Assembly: GCA_028706835.1 (NCBI GenBank)
Contig: JAQTVL010000006.1
Location: forward strand, 1-23,067
Length of the DNA stretch: 23,067 nt
Source of the DNA: Phycisphaerae bacterium
Lineage (GTDB): Bacteria; Planctomycetota; Phycisphaerae; JAJVII01
Reading direction: 5' to 3'
Shown piece after piece: positions 16,801-22,876 of the stretch. The position numbers were made by a program, and so were the translations under genes. The notes under the pieces are model-generated. The model made no database searches. It was not told the origin of the DNA and saw nothing but the letters and a program-made list of their open reading frames with translations. The first letter of the stretch is position 1. Every line of letters starts with the position of its first letter.

Positions 16801-17490
16801 CGCCAGCAGAACCGCCCTGAATTCCGCGGTGTCCCGCTCCGCCGAAGCCTTCGCCCGGTCCAATGCCTCCTGAGCCTGCTTGGTAAGCTGCTCGGCGGCG
16901 GCCCGGCCTTTCGCGATCAGATCATTCGCCTGCATGGCGGCATCGTCGCGGGCCTTGCGGGCACGGGCCGCCAGTTCCGCGGCGTACCGCCGAAACTCCG
17001 CCTGCCGCCCGGCCAGGCCTTCGTCCAGTTCGCGATGCCGCAGTTCCAGGGCGATGACTTGCCGTTCGAGTTCCGCCTGCCGCTGCCCGAGAGTGCGGTC
17101 CAGTTCCTCGCGGCGGTCGGTGATCTGGGCGTCCAGCGCCTCCCGTTGCCCGGCCAGGTTCGCCACCGTCGCCTGGAGCCGCGCCAGTTCGCCCGTCAGT
17201 TCCCCCCGCTGCCGCGCGATTTGCTCCTCGTTGGTCTTCAGCGTCAACCGCTGGGCCGCCAGCACCGACCGCACGTGCTCAAGCTGCGCCCGCTCGGTGG
17301 CCACCTGGTTCGCCAACTGGCGCAGCTCGCGATGCGACTGGCGGACCTGCTCCGCCAGTCCACTGGGGGAAAATGCTTCGGGCGGAGACGGAATCGGCGC
17401 AGCCGGCTCGGCCGGCAGAGAACCGGGCTCGCCGGCCTTCGGATCGTTCGGCTGGGGGCCGAGCGGCGGGTTGAAGTACTTTGCGGCCAT
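13894..17490 (-). CDS. Giant coiled-coil membrane protein with ten 11-residue repeats
   Basis: This is a 1198-residue protein. Residues 5–45 are Pro-rich. About 45–655 are an Ala/Glu/Arg-rich coiled coil. Inside it, residues 259–368 are ten tandem 11-mers of the form AEAxRVTSAAK, with Val/Leu every 11 residues. One membrane helix lies at about 688–710 (IGVCAGVVLMVVEFAIWAAV). A small alpha/beta-like region (about 715–810) and a second coiled coil (about 820–1130) follow. A final helix (about 1152–1177) precedes a short tail. The two-helix part resembles polysaccharide co-polymerase (Wzz/GumC-type) topology; that is an inference without a diagnostic motif. ATG 17490 is used; GTG 17496 is an alternative and neither SD is strong. 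A TACAAT -10-like box is at 17535–17540. The function is unknown; a structural or scaffolding role fits. ResB- and CcsA-like genes follow. Confidence 0.85.
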   Translation of the reverse strand: MAAKYFNPPLGPQPNDPKAGEPGSLPAEPAAPIPSPPEAFSPSGLAEQVRQSHRELRQLANQVATERAQLEHVRSVLAAQRLTLKTNEEQIARQRGELTGELARLQATVANLAGQREALDAQITDRREELDRTLGQRQAELERQVIALELRHRELDEGLAGRQAEFRRYAAELAARARKARDDAAMQANDLIAKGRAAAEQLTKQAQEALDRAKASAERDTAEFRAVLLAQAREKLESAQIEAARLAMDSEAQVAAAKEEAARVTSSSKAEAARVALAAKAEADRLTSLAKADAARVTSAAEAEAERLTSAATTEADQVTSAAKAEAQGVTSAARAEANRLTTSTQAAADALAASARAAAEKLTATTVADMAARREAAEAERTRQERELASRIKAADVARAEAEVELASRVDLARRKTAEVESRIAAVAEGEKTLAEGEASLSQRREEFAKAQADFATHQRAVAQTRQRLQKAEAAFSQRVSKLEADLARRAAEADSTTATLEELERSLSQRQKDVEAVQAGLAGQRESIRRQQAEVDREAAARRAKIAAVEAEVAATREAIVAQKRDTQARNDEVRQKLAELEAEAKRLAEAQELARRQHAEAERLAHDLESRGDAIKRTERDVLSGWEEVRLAKASLAAAEKNLEERRKEVEALGRPIAPAPAAVEQPRARLAWQRINWPVYRRWATAIGVCAGVVLMVVEFAIWAAVRPSYHSVGWMDVRAFPVAASESIEPAATIAMRELEAFTRETERLPHEKSAGVLAGDRWRIELGKADGSSESARLVVHGWDSSEKLSRAAADVVMKGYLRWRDGKVSAIRQGHTIEELDDSLKSAKADCRVAANAEAAAKKQLCAQAGLADNQASDAVLGAIKGRLAEIAKATTADEESLARESLAQLKVQTELAQLREAGVVDAKADAGIAARALVARLGREVEMREREAAGLEKSIALDKERLARDSAEQAQYRAQYAGELKTAEREWTAASDALVEALKDRNTRSADETIAAATQRFEKAQIAYTKALRAADPNQSLLVRTLTDNMAKLTDGIARSEGELRNLRTNIAQCKRYIELKESAVAGKAKVDELASRIEQQRAKHLELVGLGKAFEERARQLKAANAARDDLERRFIDVKGVAMARVTMGIVQAEVVSSRNARPIWMLTGAAIVLVLTMLAGVLSLMFLARPKRAGAPRVEAEPAVEAAT
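16387..16716 (-). repeat. Ten in-frame 33-bp coding repeats (hendecads)
   Basis: Within the giant coiled-coil gene, Val or Leu recurs at exactly 11-residue spacing ten times (residues 264 to 363). It is preceded mostly by AEAxR and followed by TSAAK-like residues. Copies differ at the DNA level, so the array is old or diverged rather than a recent expansion. Eleven-residue periodicity is that of right-handed or unwound coiled coils and of amphipathic helices. Confidence 0.85.
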
Positions 17491-17575
17491 GCTCACCAGA
17501 TCATGGAGTGAGTAGGACCCGTGCTAATTGGGCTATTGTAACCGATTTGCCGACGGGCGCGAGCGGTTTCGTCGA

Positions 17576-18274
17576 TCAACTCATGGCCCGCGACAGGTGT
17601 TTCTGGGTCCACGGGCAGGCCACGATGCACCGGCCGCAGATGGCTTGCGGGATGCCTTGGGCGGCCGACTGCTCGCCGGCGGACTTGCAGCACGCGAAGG
17701 CATCGAAGAACTCGCCACGCTTCATCGCCACGGTCCAGGCCTTCCCGCTCGGGGCGCCGGCTGGGCACGCCTCCACGCACGCCCTGCACTCTCCGCACCG
17801 GCTCTCGGTAATCGGCTGGCCGACGGGCAGGTCCGCGTCCGTCACGACGCTGGTGATGCGCATGGCCGACCCAAACCGCTCGGTGACAAGCAGCGCGCAT
17901 TTGCCGATCCAGCCGAAGCCGGCCCGGGTGGCGACGGTCTTGTGCGGCAGCGGGGTCCAAAGCGTGTCGCTATCCAGCCCAGCCACCGTCGCCGGGCTGC
18001 CCCAGGCCTTGCAGCCGGCGGTGCGCAGGAAGTCGGCCGCCTCATCTGCCAAGGCGGTCAGTTGGGAATTGACACGGCAGTATTCATCGTAGTACTCGGG
18101 AGTCGGGCCGTCGGCGATCTCGCGAATCACGCCGGGGTTCAGCGCGACCGCGATACAAACGCCGCGCGGCATTTCCCGGCGGGCCTCCGCGGGAATGCCC
18201 GCCAGGTCGGCAAACCCGACCCACGACGCCCCGCGTTCGAGCAGCATTTGACGCAACTGACTGGAGACGTCCAT
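17576..18274 (-). CDS. QueG-like double [4Fe-4S] cluster protein
   Basis: This is a 232-residue protein. The central motif TRAGFGWIGKCALLVTERFG (116–135) matches the QueG/epoxyqueuosine reductase core. A first cluster motif C160-x2-C163-x2-C166-x3-C170-P is followed by a second, C213-x2-C216-x3-C220-P, with an extra CC at 195/196. True QueG proteins, which reduce epoxyqueuosine in tRNA using cobalamin, are about 340–380 residues with a C-terminal HEAT domain that is missing here. The shorter group, common in anaerobes, is of uncertain function. A reductase or electron-transfer protein is as far as the sequence goes. ATG 18274 is chosen; GTG 18286 is possible and no strong SD is seen. A promoter candidate lies at 18311–18339. 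The coiled-coil gene follows. Confidence 0.75.
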   Translation of the reverse strand: MDVSSQLRQMLLERGASWVGFADLAGIPAEARREMPRGVCIAVALNPGVIREIADGPTPEYYDEYCRVNSQLTALADEAADFLRTAGCKAWGSPATVAGLDSDTLWTPLPHKTVATRAGFGWIGKCALLVTERFGSAMRITSVVTDADLPVGQPITESRCGECRACVEACPAGAPSGKAWTVAMKRGEFFDAFACCKSAGEQSAAQGIPQAICGRCIVACPWTQKHLSRAMS

Positions 18275-18310
18275 GGTGACACTCACAGATATCGCAGACC
18301 TGACGTTTTG

Positions 18311-18339
18311 ATTATACCCCCCCTCGTGCGATTTGTGTC
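18311..18339 (-). promoter_or_regulatory. Promoter candidate for the QueG-like gene
   Basis: The minus strand has a perfect TATAAT (18311–18316) and, 17 bases upstream, a weak -35 GACACA (18334–18339). Transcription would start near 18304, about 30 bases before ATG 18274. It could drive the QueG-like gene and perhaps the coiled-coil, ResB and CcsA genes. Confidence 0.5.
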
Positions 18340-18359
18340 CCGTCGAGATGCGATGACCG

Positions 18360-18911
18360 CTACTGTGCCCGTTCCCGGGCCTGCTCGTCCGCAGTCAGCG
18401 CTCGCACGTCGCGCCACGCCCCAAGCCACCGCCGCAGCACCGTCGAGCAGCCGGCGATCAGGACCGTGCCCAGGCCGAAGATCAGGAACCAGGGGCCCAG
18501 GCCGAAGAACAGGCTCAGCAGGCCGATCATCCAGATCGGCCCGACGATCGCCGCCGCCACGAGCCAGACCGACCAGGCGGTCCACCGCGTCACCCAGCGA
18601 ATCACCGCCAGTTGGAGGACCCACAGGATGAACAGGAACGCGAAGACGAGCGGGATCGCCAGCAGGAGCATCCCGAGGAACCACAGGCTGCCCGTCAGCC
18701 CCGCCAGCAACCCGCCGACTGACAGCAGCCCAACCCGCCAGCGGACCACGCCGCGCACGCGTTCGATCGCCTTGACAACGACGGCGTCGCGCGAGACCGC
18801 CGGGCCGGGCATGGGGGGAGCCGCTGGTGCGGCGTCGCGAATTGGAATCTCGTCGGGCGTATCCACAGGCCGTGGCCTGGTTCGATCAGAGTCTGGAGCC
18901 TTGCGGTCCAT
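18360..18911 (-). CDS. Integral membrane protein of unknown function
   Basis: This 183-residue protein has a polar Pro/Asp/Arg-rich N terminus (1–50) and then about four membrane helices: around 70–90, 90–110, a Trp-rich one near 118–140 (WSVWLVAAAIVGPIWMIGLL), and 142–165. It ends in a charged tail (WRDVRALTADEQARERAQ). No metal-binding, transporter or enzyme motif is visible, and I do not recognise the family. ATG 18911 is chosen because the sequence before it (to 19007) is an Arg/Pro-rich, non-conserved-looking stretch; only a GGGG about seven bases upstream serves as SD. It lies between hicB and the QueG-like gene, on the same strand. Confidence 0.6.
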   Translation of the reverse strand: MDRKAPDSDRTRPRPVDTPDEIPIRDAAPAAPPMPGPAVSRDAVVVKAIERVRGVVRWRVGLLSVGGLLAGLTGSLWFLGMLLLAIPLVFAFLFILWVLQLAVIRWVTRWTAWSVWLVAAAIVGPIWMIGLLSLFFGLGPWFLIFGLGTVLIAGCSTVLRRWLGAWRDVRALTADEQARERAQ

Positions 18912-19049
18912 CGATGCCCCGAATCTGGAGCCCGCGGAACATAGCGGCGCCCGGCGGCGGGGCCGAGGGCGGCCCGGCTCGCTAAGTGGCATTCTACCCC
19001 GCTGCATCCGGCAGGCGGAGTGGGACGAACCGCGTCGCTTTCGGTTCGG

Positions 19050-19274
19050 TCAACCCGCAGTCTGGTAAATCGCGGGGCGGTACGTTGGCTCCGGGATAGG
19101 GTCGCCTTTTTCGCGGGCGACCTCCAGCCAGGCCTGCTTCGCCTTCTGCACCTCAGCCAGCGCCTCTTCCGGGGTGTCGCCGAACGCGGAGCAGCATTCC
19201 AGGTCGGGGATGTCCGCGACGTAGCACTCGTCCTCGGGGCTGAAGAACACCACGATGCAGTAATCGCTGGACAT
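19050..19274 (-). CDS. hicB: HicB-family antitoxin
   Basis: This 74-residue protein has the HicB partial RNase-H-like fold: a beta strand with YCIVVFFSPEDECYVADIPDL, then the family turn CSAFGDTPEEALAEVQKAKQAWLEVA. It carries no DNA-binding tail of the ribbon-helix-helix or HTH type, as in the short HicB/UPF0150 group. HicB antitoxins bind and block HicA. The SD GGAGG sits inside the last codons of hicA, and the ATG lies three bases after the hicA stop, so the two are translated together. Confidence 0.85.
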   Translation of the reverse strand: MSSDYCIVVFFSPEDECYVADIPDLECCSAFGDTPEEALAEVQKAKQAWLEVAREKGDPIPEPTYRPAIYQTAG

Positions 19275-19277
19275 AGG

Positions 19278-19529
19278 TTAGTCCTCCAACTTCAGATTAT
19301 ACCGCTCGATCAGCCTGAGTAGTTGCCTTACTTGATACGGCTTGGCCTGTCCGCCAACCGGTTGCAGATTCAGCTTTGTCACCAGGCGATCGTGACGCAG
19401 GATGTGGTGGCTGCCCGCAATGCGCTCGACGCGGAATCCGAGACCCTCCGCCAGGTTGATGATGTCTGAAAAGGGGATGTTCGCCACCCTCCCCCGTCCG
19501 ATACTCCACAGCAGTTTACGCCGATTCAT
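19278..19529 (-). CDS. hicA: HicA-family toxin (mRNA interferase)
   Basis: This 83-residue protein has the HicA double-stranded-RNA-binding-like fold with its signature GSHHILRH; the conserved histidine is at 41. A second part, KLNLQPVGGQAKPYQVRQLLRLIERY, replaces the usual VPxHxxxELKxGTL segment, as in a known longer subgroup. HicA toxins cleave mRNA and stall growth until HicB blocks them. The gene is upstream of hicB. Its ATG overlaps the end of ymdB by 14 bases, with GAGGTG upstream inside ymdB, so the pair probably depends on the rny–ymdB transcript. Activity is untested. Confidence 0.85.
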   Translation of the reverse strand: MNRRKLLWSIGRGRVANIPFSDIINLAEGLGFRVERIAGSHHILRHDRLVTKLNLQPVGGQAKPYQVRQLLRLIERYNLKLED

Positions 19530-20334
19530 GTCCCACCTCGGATTGGCCCGCTTCGTCCGGCAGGCGGAGTTGGATTCGCTCGATGGACTGGGCGGCGCCG
19601 GTGGCGGGGTCCACGCTCACCAGCAGGCCGGACAGGCGGGCGTCGCGCTCGGCTACGTCGAAGGGGAACGGCATGCCCGTCACCATCGACTCGACCACCG
19701 CCTTCTTGTCGCGGCCAAGCACCGAGTCGTACGGGCCGGTCATGCCGACGTCGGTGATGTAGGCGGTGTGGCCGCCGAGGATGCACTCGTCGGCCGTCGC
19801 TATGTGCGTGTGCGTGCCGAAGACGATGCTCGCCCGGCCGGTCAGATAATGGCCGAGGGCGACCTTCTCGCTGGTGGCCTCGGCGTGGACATCGACCACG
19901 CTCACCTTCACGTCCGGCGGAAGCTGGCCCAGGATCGCGTCGGCAGCGGCGAACGGGGAGTTGGCCTGCTTCATGTAGATTTGGCCCAGCAGGCAGAAGA
20001 AGGCGACCTTCACGCCGCCGACATCGAGCAGGCTGACTGGCCTGCCGATCGCCCGCTCGGGCAGGTTGGCTGGGCGAACGACTCGGTCGGACTCTTCCAA
20101 CAGCGGATAGACATCGCGCTTGCGGTAGACGTGATCGCCGAGCGTGACGGCGTCGACGCCGTGGTGGCGAAGCTTGCTGAACAGCGGCTCGGTCAGCCCG
20201 GAGCCGGCGGCGGCGTTCTCGCAGTTGGCAATGACCGCATCGACGCCGCGGGCCTTGACGAACGGGGCCAGCAGCGCCTCGATCGCCTTGCGACCGGGCT
20301 TGCCCACGACATCGCCGATGCAGAGGATATTCAT
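19516..20334 (-). CDS. ymdB: YmdB/TIGR00282-family metallophosphoesterase
   Basis: This 272-residue protein is full length for the family. Metal-site motifs appear in order: GDVVGKPGR (7–15), NCENAAAGSG (about 36–46), LGDHVYRK (about 65–72), VVDVHAEATSEK, and GTHTHIATAD. The third motif has Asp where most members have Asn (GNH). YmdB proteins act on 2',3'-cyclic nucleotides and sit next to RNase Y in many bacteria; in Bacillus YmdB affects biofilm and motility decisions. The gene is downstream of rny, separated by 95 bases filled by a large inverted repeat. No SD is visible before ATG 20334, because the repeat's GATCCC sequence runs up to the start. Confidence 0.92.
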   Translation of the reverse strand: MNILCIGDVVGKPGRKAIEALLAPFVKARGVDAVIANCENAAAGSGLTEPLFSKLRHHGVDAVTLGDHVYRKRDVYPLLEESDRVVRPANLPERAIGRPVSLLDVGGVKVAFFCLLGQIYMKQANSPFAAADAILGQLPPDVKVSVVDVHAEATSEKVALGHYLTGRASIVFGTHTHIATADECILGGHTAYITDVGMTGPYDSVLGRDKKAVVESMVTGMPFPFDVAERDARLSGLLVSVDPATGAAQSIERIQLRLPDEAGQSEVGHESA

Positions 20335-20348
20335 AGGGATCGGGGGCC

Positions 20349-20424
20349 GGGGATCGGGGGTCGGGTCTGCAAGAGGACCGCTGGTCTTGAAACCACCGAC
20401 CCCAGTCCCCGACCCCCGATCCCC
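20349..20424. repeat. 17-bp perfect inverted repeat with G-quadruplex motifs
   Basis: GGGGATCGGGGGTCGGG (20349–20365) is the exact reverse complement of 20408–20424; pairing continues past a T-T mismatch into CTG/CAG. The loop holds a smaller GACC/GGTC hairpin. On the minus (mRNA) strand 20400–20424 reads as four G-runs of four or five with 2–3 base loops, a canonical quadruplex motif. The plus strand has another at about 20342–20365. It separates rny from ymdB and may attenuate or stabilise the transcript. Confidence 0.8.
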
Positions 20425-20429
20425 AATGT

Positions 20430-21992
20430 TTATCTCGCGTAATCGACCGCCCGGACTTCGCGAATCAACGTCACCTTCACTTCGCCCGGATAGGTCAGTT
20501 CCTTCTCGACGCGATTGGCGATCTCGCGGGCGATTCGGAACGTGTCCTTGTCGTCCATCTTCTGGGCGTCCACGATCACGCGGACCTCGCGCCCGGCCTG
20601 GATCGCATACGCCTGCCGCACGCCCTCGAACGAGCTGGCGACCTCTTCGAGCTTCTCCAGCCGCTTGATGTAACGCTCCAGCGATTCGCGCCGGGCGCCG
20701 GGGCGGACGGCTGAAATCGCGTCGGCGGCGGCGACCAGCGGCGTGTAGATGCTGTTGGGCTCCACGTCGCCGTGGTGGCCCTGGACCGCGTTAATGACTT
20801 CCTTGCCTTCGTTGTAGCGGCGGACGAGTTCGGCGCCGATTTCCGGATGGCTGCCCTCGGCCTCGTGGTCAGCAGCCTTGCCGATATCGTGCAGCACGCC
20901 GCACCGCCGGGCCAGGTCGCCGTCGAGGCCCAGTTCCTCGGCCATCACCTGGCAAAGGTAGCCAACCTCCAGCGAGTGCCGGAGCACGTTCTGCCCGTAG
21001 CTGGTGCGGAAACTCAGCCGCCCGAGCAGGTGCTGGAGCTTCGGGTGCAAGCCCCGCAGGTTGGAATCCAGCGTCGCCTTCTTGCCCATCTCGATAACGC
21101 GCTCCTCGACTTCCTTGGCCGTCTGCTCGACGACCTCCTCGATGCGGGCCGGGTGAATCCGGCCATCCTGAATCAGCTTTTCCAGCGAGCGGCGGGCGAC
21201 CTCGCGGCGGACCGGGTCGAAGCCCGACACCACCACCACGCCCGGCGTATCGTCCACGATCACGTCCACGCCTGTGGCCTTCTCGAACGCCCGGATATTC
21301 CGGCCCTCGCGCCCGATCACGCGGCCCTTCATGTCGTCGCTGGGGATTTCCACGGTGGACACGGTCGAGTCGCAGGTGTGCTCAGCGGCATACCGCTGAA
21401 TCGCCTGCACGACGATCATCCGCGACTTCTCCTTCGCGGAGTCCTGGGCCTCGGTGGTCAGCCGCTCGATCAGCGTCGAGCACTCGTGGCGGACCTCGTC
21501 CTCCAGCCGTTTGAGCAGCAGTTCCTTGGCTGCCTCCTCGCCCAGGCCGCTGATGCGCAGCAGGTTGGACTTCTGCTCGGAAAGCAACTGGTCCGCCTGG
21601 GCTTCCTTGTCGGTGATGGTGGTCTCGCGGGCCTTGAGTTTCTGGCCGAGGGCGTCGAGCGATTTCTCCTTGGCCGCCAGCGTCTCCATTTTGCTGTCGA
21701 GGTTGTCCTCGCGTTTGGCGATGCGGCGTTCGTCGTCGCGAAGCGCCTCGCGGGTCTTGCTCGATTCGCCCTCGAAGGATTCCCGCATCTTGATGAGTTC
21801 GGACTTGGCGTCCAGTTCGGCCTGGCGGCGTTTGCCTTCGGCCTCCCGTTCCGCCTGAGCAATAACCAGGTCGGCGTCGTGACGCGCGGCGTTCAACTGC
21901 GCCCGGCCCCACATGCGGAGCCCGAGCAGGGTTCCGCCCACGCCGACACCCAAGGCCAGGACCACCAGAACAACAACGAGCACAGGGTTCAA
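20430..21992 (-). CDS. rny: Ribonuclease Y
   Basis: This is a 520-residue endoribonuclease that starts decay of many mRNAs at the membrane. It has an N-terminal membrane helix (4–25) and a long coiled coil (about 30–195). A KH domain (about 210–275) carries GRVIGREGRNIRAFE, and an HD domain (about 335–440) carries VLRHSLEVG and the metal motif LHDIGKA. It ends in the conserved GEVKVTLIREVRAVDYAR. The start codon is TTG at 21992, supported by AAAGGGG six bases upstream and by the helix beginning at once; there is no in-frame ATG nearby. It is followed by ymdB and then hicAB. Confidence 0.95.
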   Translation of the reverse strand: MNPVLVVVLVVLALGVGVGGTLLGLRMWGRAQLNAARHDADLVIAQAEREAEGKRRQAELDAKSELIKMRESFEGESSKTREALRDDERRIAKREDNLDSKMETLAAKEKSLDALGQKLKARETTITDKEAQADQLLSEQKSNLLRISGLGEEAAKELLLKRLEDEVRHECSTLIERLTTEAQDSAKEKSRMIVVQAIQRYAAEHTCDSTVSTVEIPSDDMKGRVIGREGRNIRAFEKATGVDVIVDDTPGVVVVSGFDPVRREVARRSLEKLIQDGRIHPARIEEVVEQTAKEVEERVIEMGKKATLDSNLRGLHPKLQHLLGRLSFRTSYGQNVLRHSLEVGYLCQVMAEELGLDGDLARRCGVLHDIGKAADHEAEGSHPEIGAELVRRYNEGKEVINAVQGHHGDVEPNSIYTPLVAAADAISAVRPGARRESLERYIKRLEKLEEVASSFEGVRQAYAIQAGREVRVIVDAQKMDDKDTFRIAREIANRVEKELTYPGEVKVTLIREVRAVDYAR

Positions 21993-22288
21993 GATAGGCC
22001 CCTTTCATAAGTTGGGAGCATCGAGGGCCTTGGCGGACGGATCGTCGAGAGCGGCGGGAATGGGTCCGCGAGTGCGGACGGCGTCACGAGAGGCGGGTGC
22101 AGGAAGAAACCCCGGCGGCGGTCACCGCAGCCGAGGCCCAAACCCTGGTTGGCTCCACATGTCAGTCTGCGCAGCGGCCCGATGCAGGCAGGCCCGCAAC
22201 CGGCGGGCCCGCCGAGGTGGGTAGCCGTCGTCGGCCTGCAACGCCCTCACCGGGGAAGGCGCGGTATCCACGCCCGCCAGTCGGCGAC

Positions 22289-22362
22289 GCAGTGCAGCCA
22301 CAACGTCGGCCCCGTCCACGTGATCCGACGAATCGAACCGCGGGACAAGGCCCAGCCACTGC
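22289..22362 (-). ncRNA. Candidate structured RNA upstream of rny
   Basis: On the minus strand GCAGTG (22357–22362) pairs with CACTGC (22289–22294). An inner 10-bp helix pairs 22343–22352 with 22308–22317. The helix is perfect on the minus strand only by using two G-U pairs; on the plus strand those positions are C-A mismatches, which argues for a minus-strand RNA. An asymmetric internal loop (13 and 4 bases) separates the two helices. 6S RNA is one candidate, since ssrS lies near rny or zapA in some bacteria, but I could not match its conserved sequence. The surrounding stretch 21993–22497 shows no convincing gene. Confidence 0.3.
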
Positions 22363-22497
22363 AGCAGAAATCGTATCAGTGAATACACCAAGGCTCTTTT
22401 CCTGACTGCCTCAACGTTGACATTCCCCGGCTGACCCGCTTCGGGGCGGGCGGCGCTCGACGGCGTCAGACCACGGCCGTCTACTGCTCTGCCAAAG

Positions 22498-22532
22498 AAA
22501 AAGATCAACATGCAGCGTCCAACGCTGCTGTT
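22498..22532 (-). terminator. Intrinsic terminator after the RHS-like remnant
   Basis: On the minus strand AACA plus GCAGCG pairs with CGCTGC plus TGTT (one bulged A, 5-base loop; 22507–22532). Then comes GATC and a T5 run (22498–22502), continuing CTTT. It lies 29 bases after the stop of the RHS-like fragment, as expected for that gene's original terminator. Confidence 0.6.
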
Positions 22533-22560
22533 GTCAATATATCGGCAGGTCCGGGCTGCG

Positions 22561-22692
22561 TCAAGATTTGTACGAGTATTCCGCATAGACCAGCGGCGTG
22601 GCGTCGTCGCTGGTGATCCGGTAGACCCGGCCGAGCACGTCGTCGATCCCGCCGGCCGAGCCGTAGGCGTATTCTACCACTTCGTCGCGACC
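22561..22692 (-). pseudogene. 3' remnant of an RHS/YD-repeat-like gene
   Basis: About 43 codons on the minus strand end at TGA (22561–22563). They read GRDEVVEYAYGSAGGIDDVL, then GRVYRITSDDATPLVYAEYS and YKS. The Tyr/Gly spacing (EYAYG...LGRVYRI...YAEYSY) is that of RHS/YD repeats. There is no start codon. Upstream the frame passes through the parS-like palindrome and meets a stop at 22720. The remnant keeps a terminator downstream. RHS proteins are usually thousands of residues, so this is the end of a lost gene or a displaced C-terminal tip. The match is by eye to a low-complexity family. Confidence 0.45.
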
Positions 22693-22694
22693 AA

Positions 22695-22710
22695 TGTTCC
22701 ACGTGGAACA
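22695..22710. promoter_or_regulatory. parS: parS-like palindrome 1
   Basis: TGTTCCACGTGGAACA is a perfect 16-bp palindrome (20 bp with the flanking AA/TT). It matches the ParB-binding parS consensus TGTTtCACGTGaAACA with the C/G variant used by several bacteria. ParB loads here to spread and organise the chromosome origin. parAB genes are not in the window. Confidence 0.75.
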
Positions 22711-22724
22711 TTCCTCGTATCACG

Positions 22725-22765
22725 CCTCTCCCGCCTGCGGGGGAGGTCCCCGGCTTTAGCCGGGG
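22725..22765. repeat. Two adjacent GC-rich hairpins
   Basis: CCTCTCCCGC (22725–22734) pairs with GCGGGGGAGG (22737–22746) with one wobble. CCCCGGC (22748–22754) pairs with GCCGGGG (22759–22765) over TTTA. They lie between the two parS-like sites and look like dispersed palindromic units. Confidence 0.55.
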
Positions 22766-22786
22766 GGTGGGGGCCTTCTCCATTCT

Positions 22787-22837
22787 GGAGGGCCACGCTC
22801 TGTCGTGGCCGACGGACCCGACGGAGCGGGTCCCTCC
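22787..22837. repeat. Inverted pair of 25-base covarying hairpin repeats
   Basis: Unit 1 (22787–22811) is GGAGGG followed by a CCACG/CGTGG stem. Unit 2 (22813–22837), read on the minus strand, is GGAGGG followed by an ACCCG/CGGGT stem. Both share the GGAGGG start, the CTCnGT loop and the CCG end. Stem bases differ in both arms together, so pairing is preserved. Confidence 0.75.
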
Positions 22838-22876
22838 AACGCGCGGGATGCAACAAAAAGGGCCTCCTCTGCCCAA

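Noticed and set aside
22325..22345. GGTTCGATTC on the minus strand as a tRNA/tmRNA T-loop
   Set aside because: The flanking bases do not form a 5-bp T-stem, and no acceptor, anticodon arm or CCA end can be placed.
22532..22537. Perfect TTGACA on the minus strand as a promoter
   Set aside because: No acceptable -10 lies 16–18 bases downstream; the sequence overlaps the base of the intrinsic terminator stem.
22122..22586. 154-codon minus-strand open frame upstream of rny
   Set aside because: Codon use is unlike the neighbours, the frame crosses a terminator, and the Arg-rich C-terminal part resembles no protein. The frame is probably open by high GC content alone.
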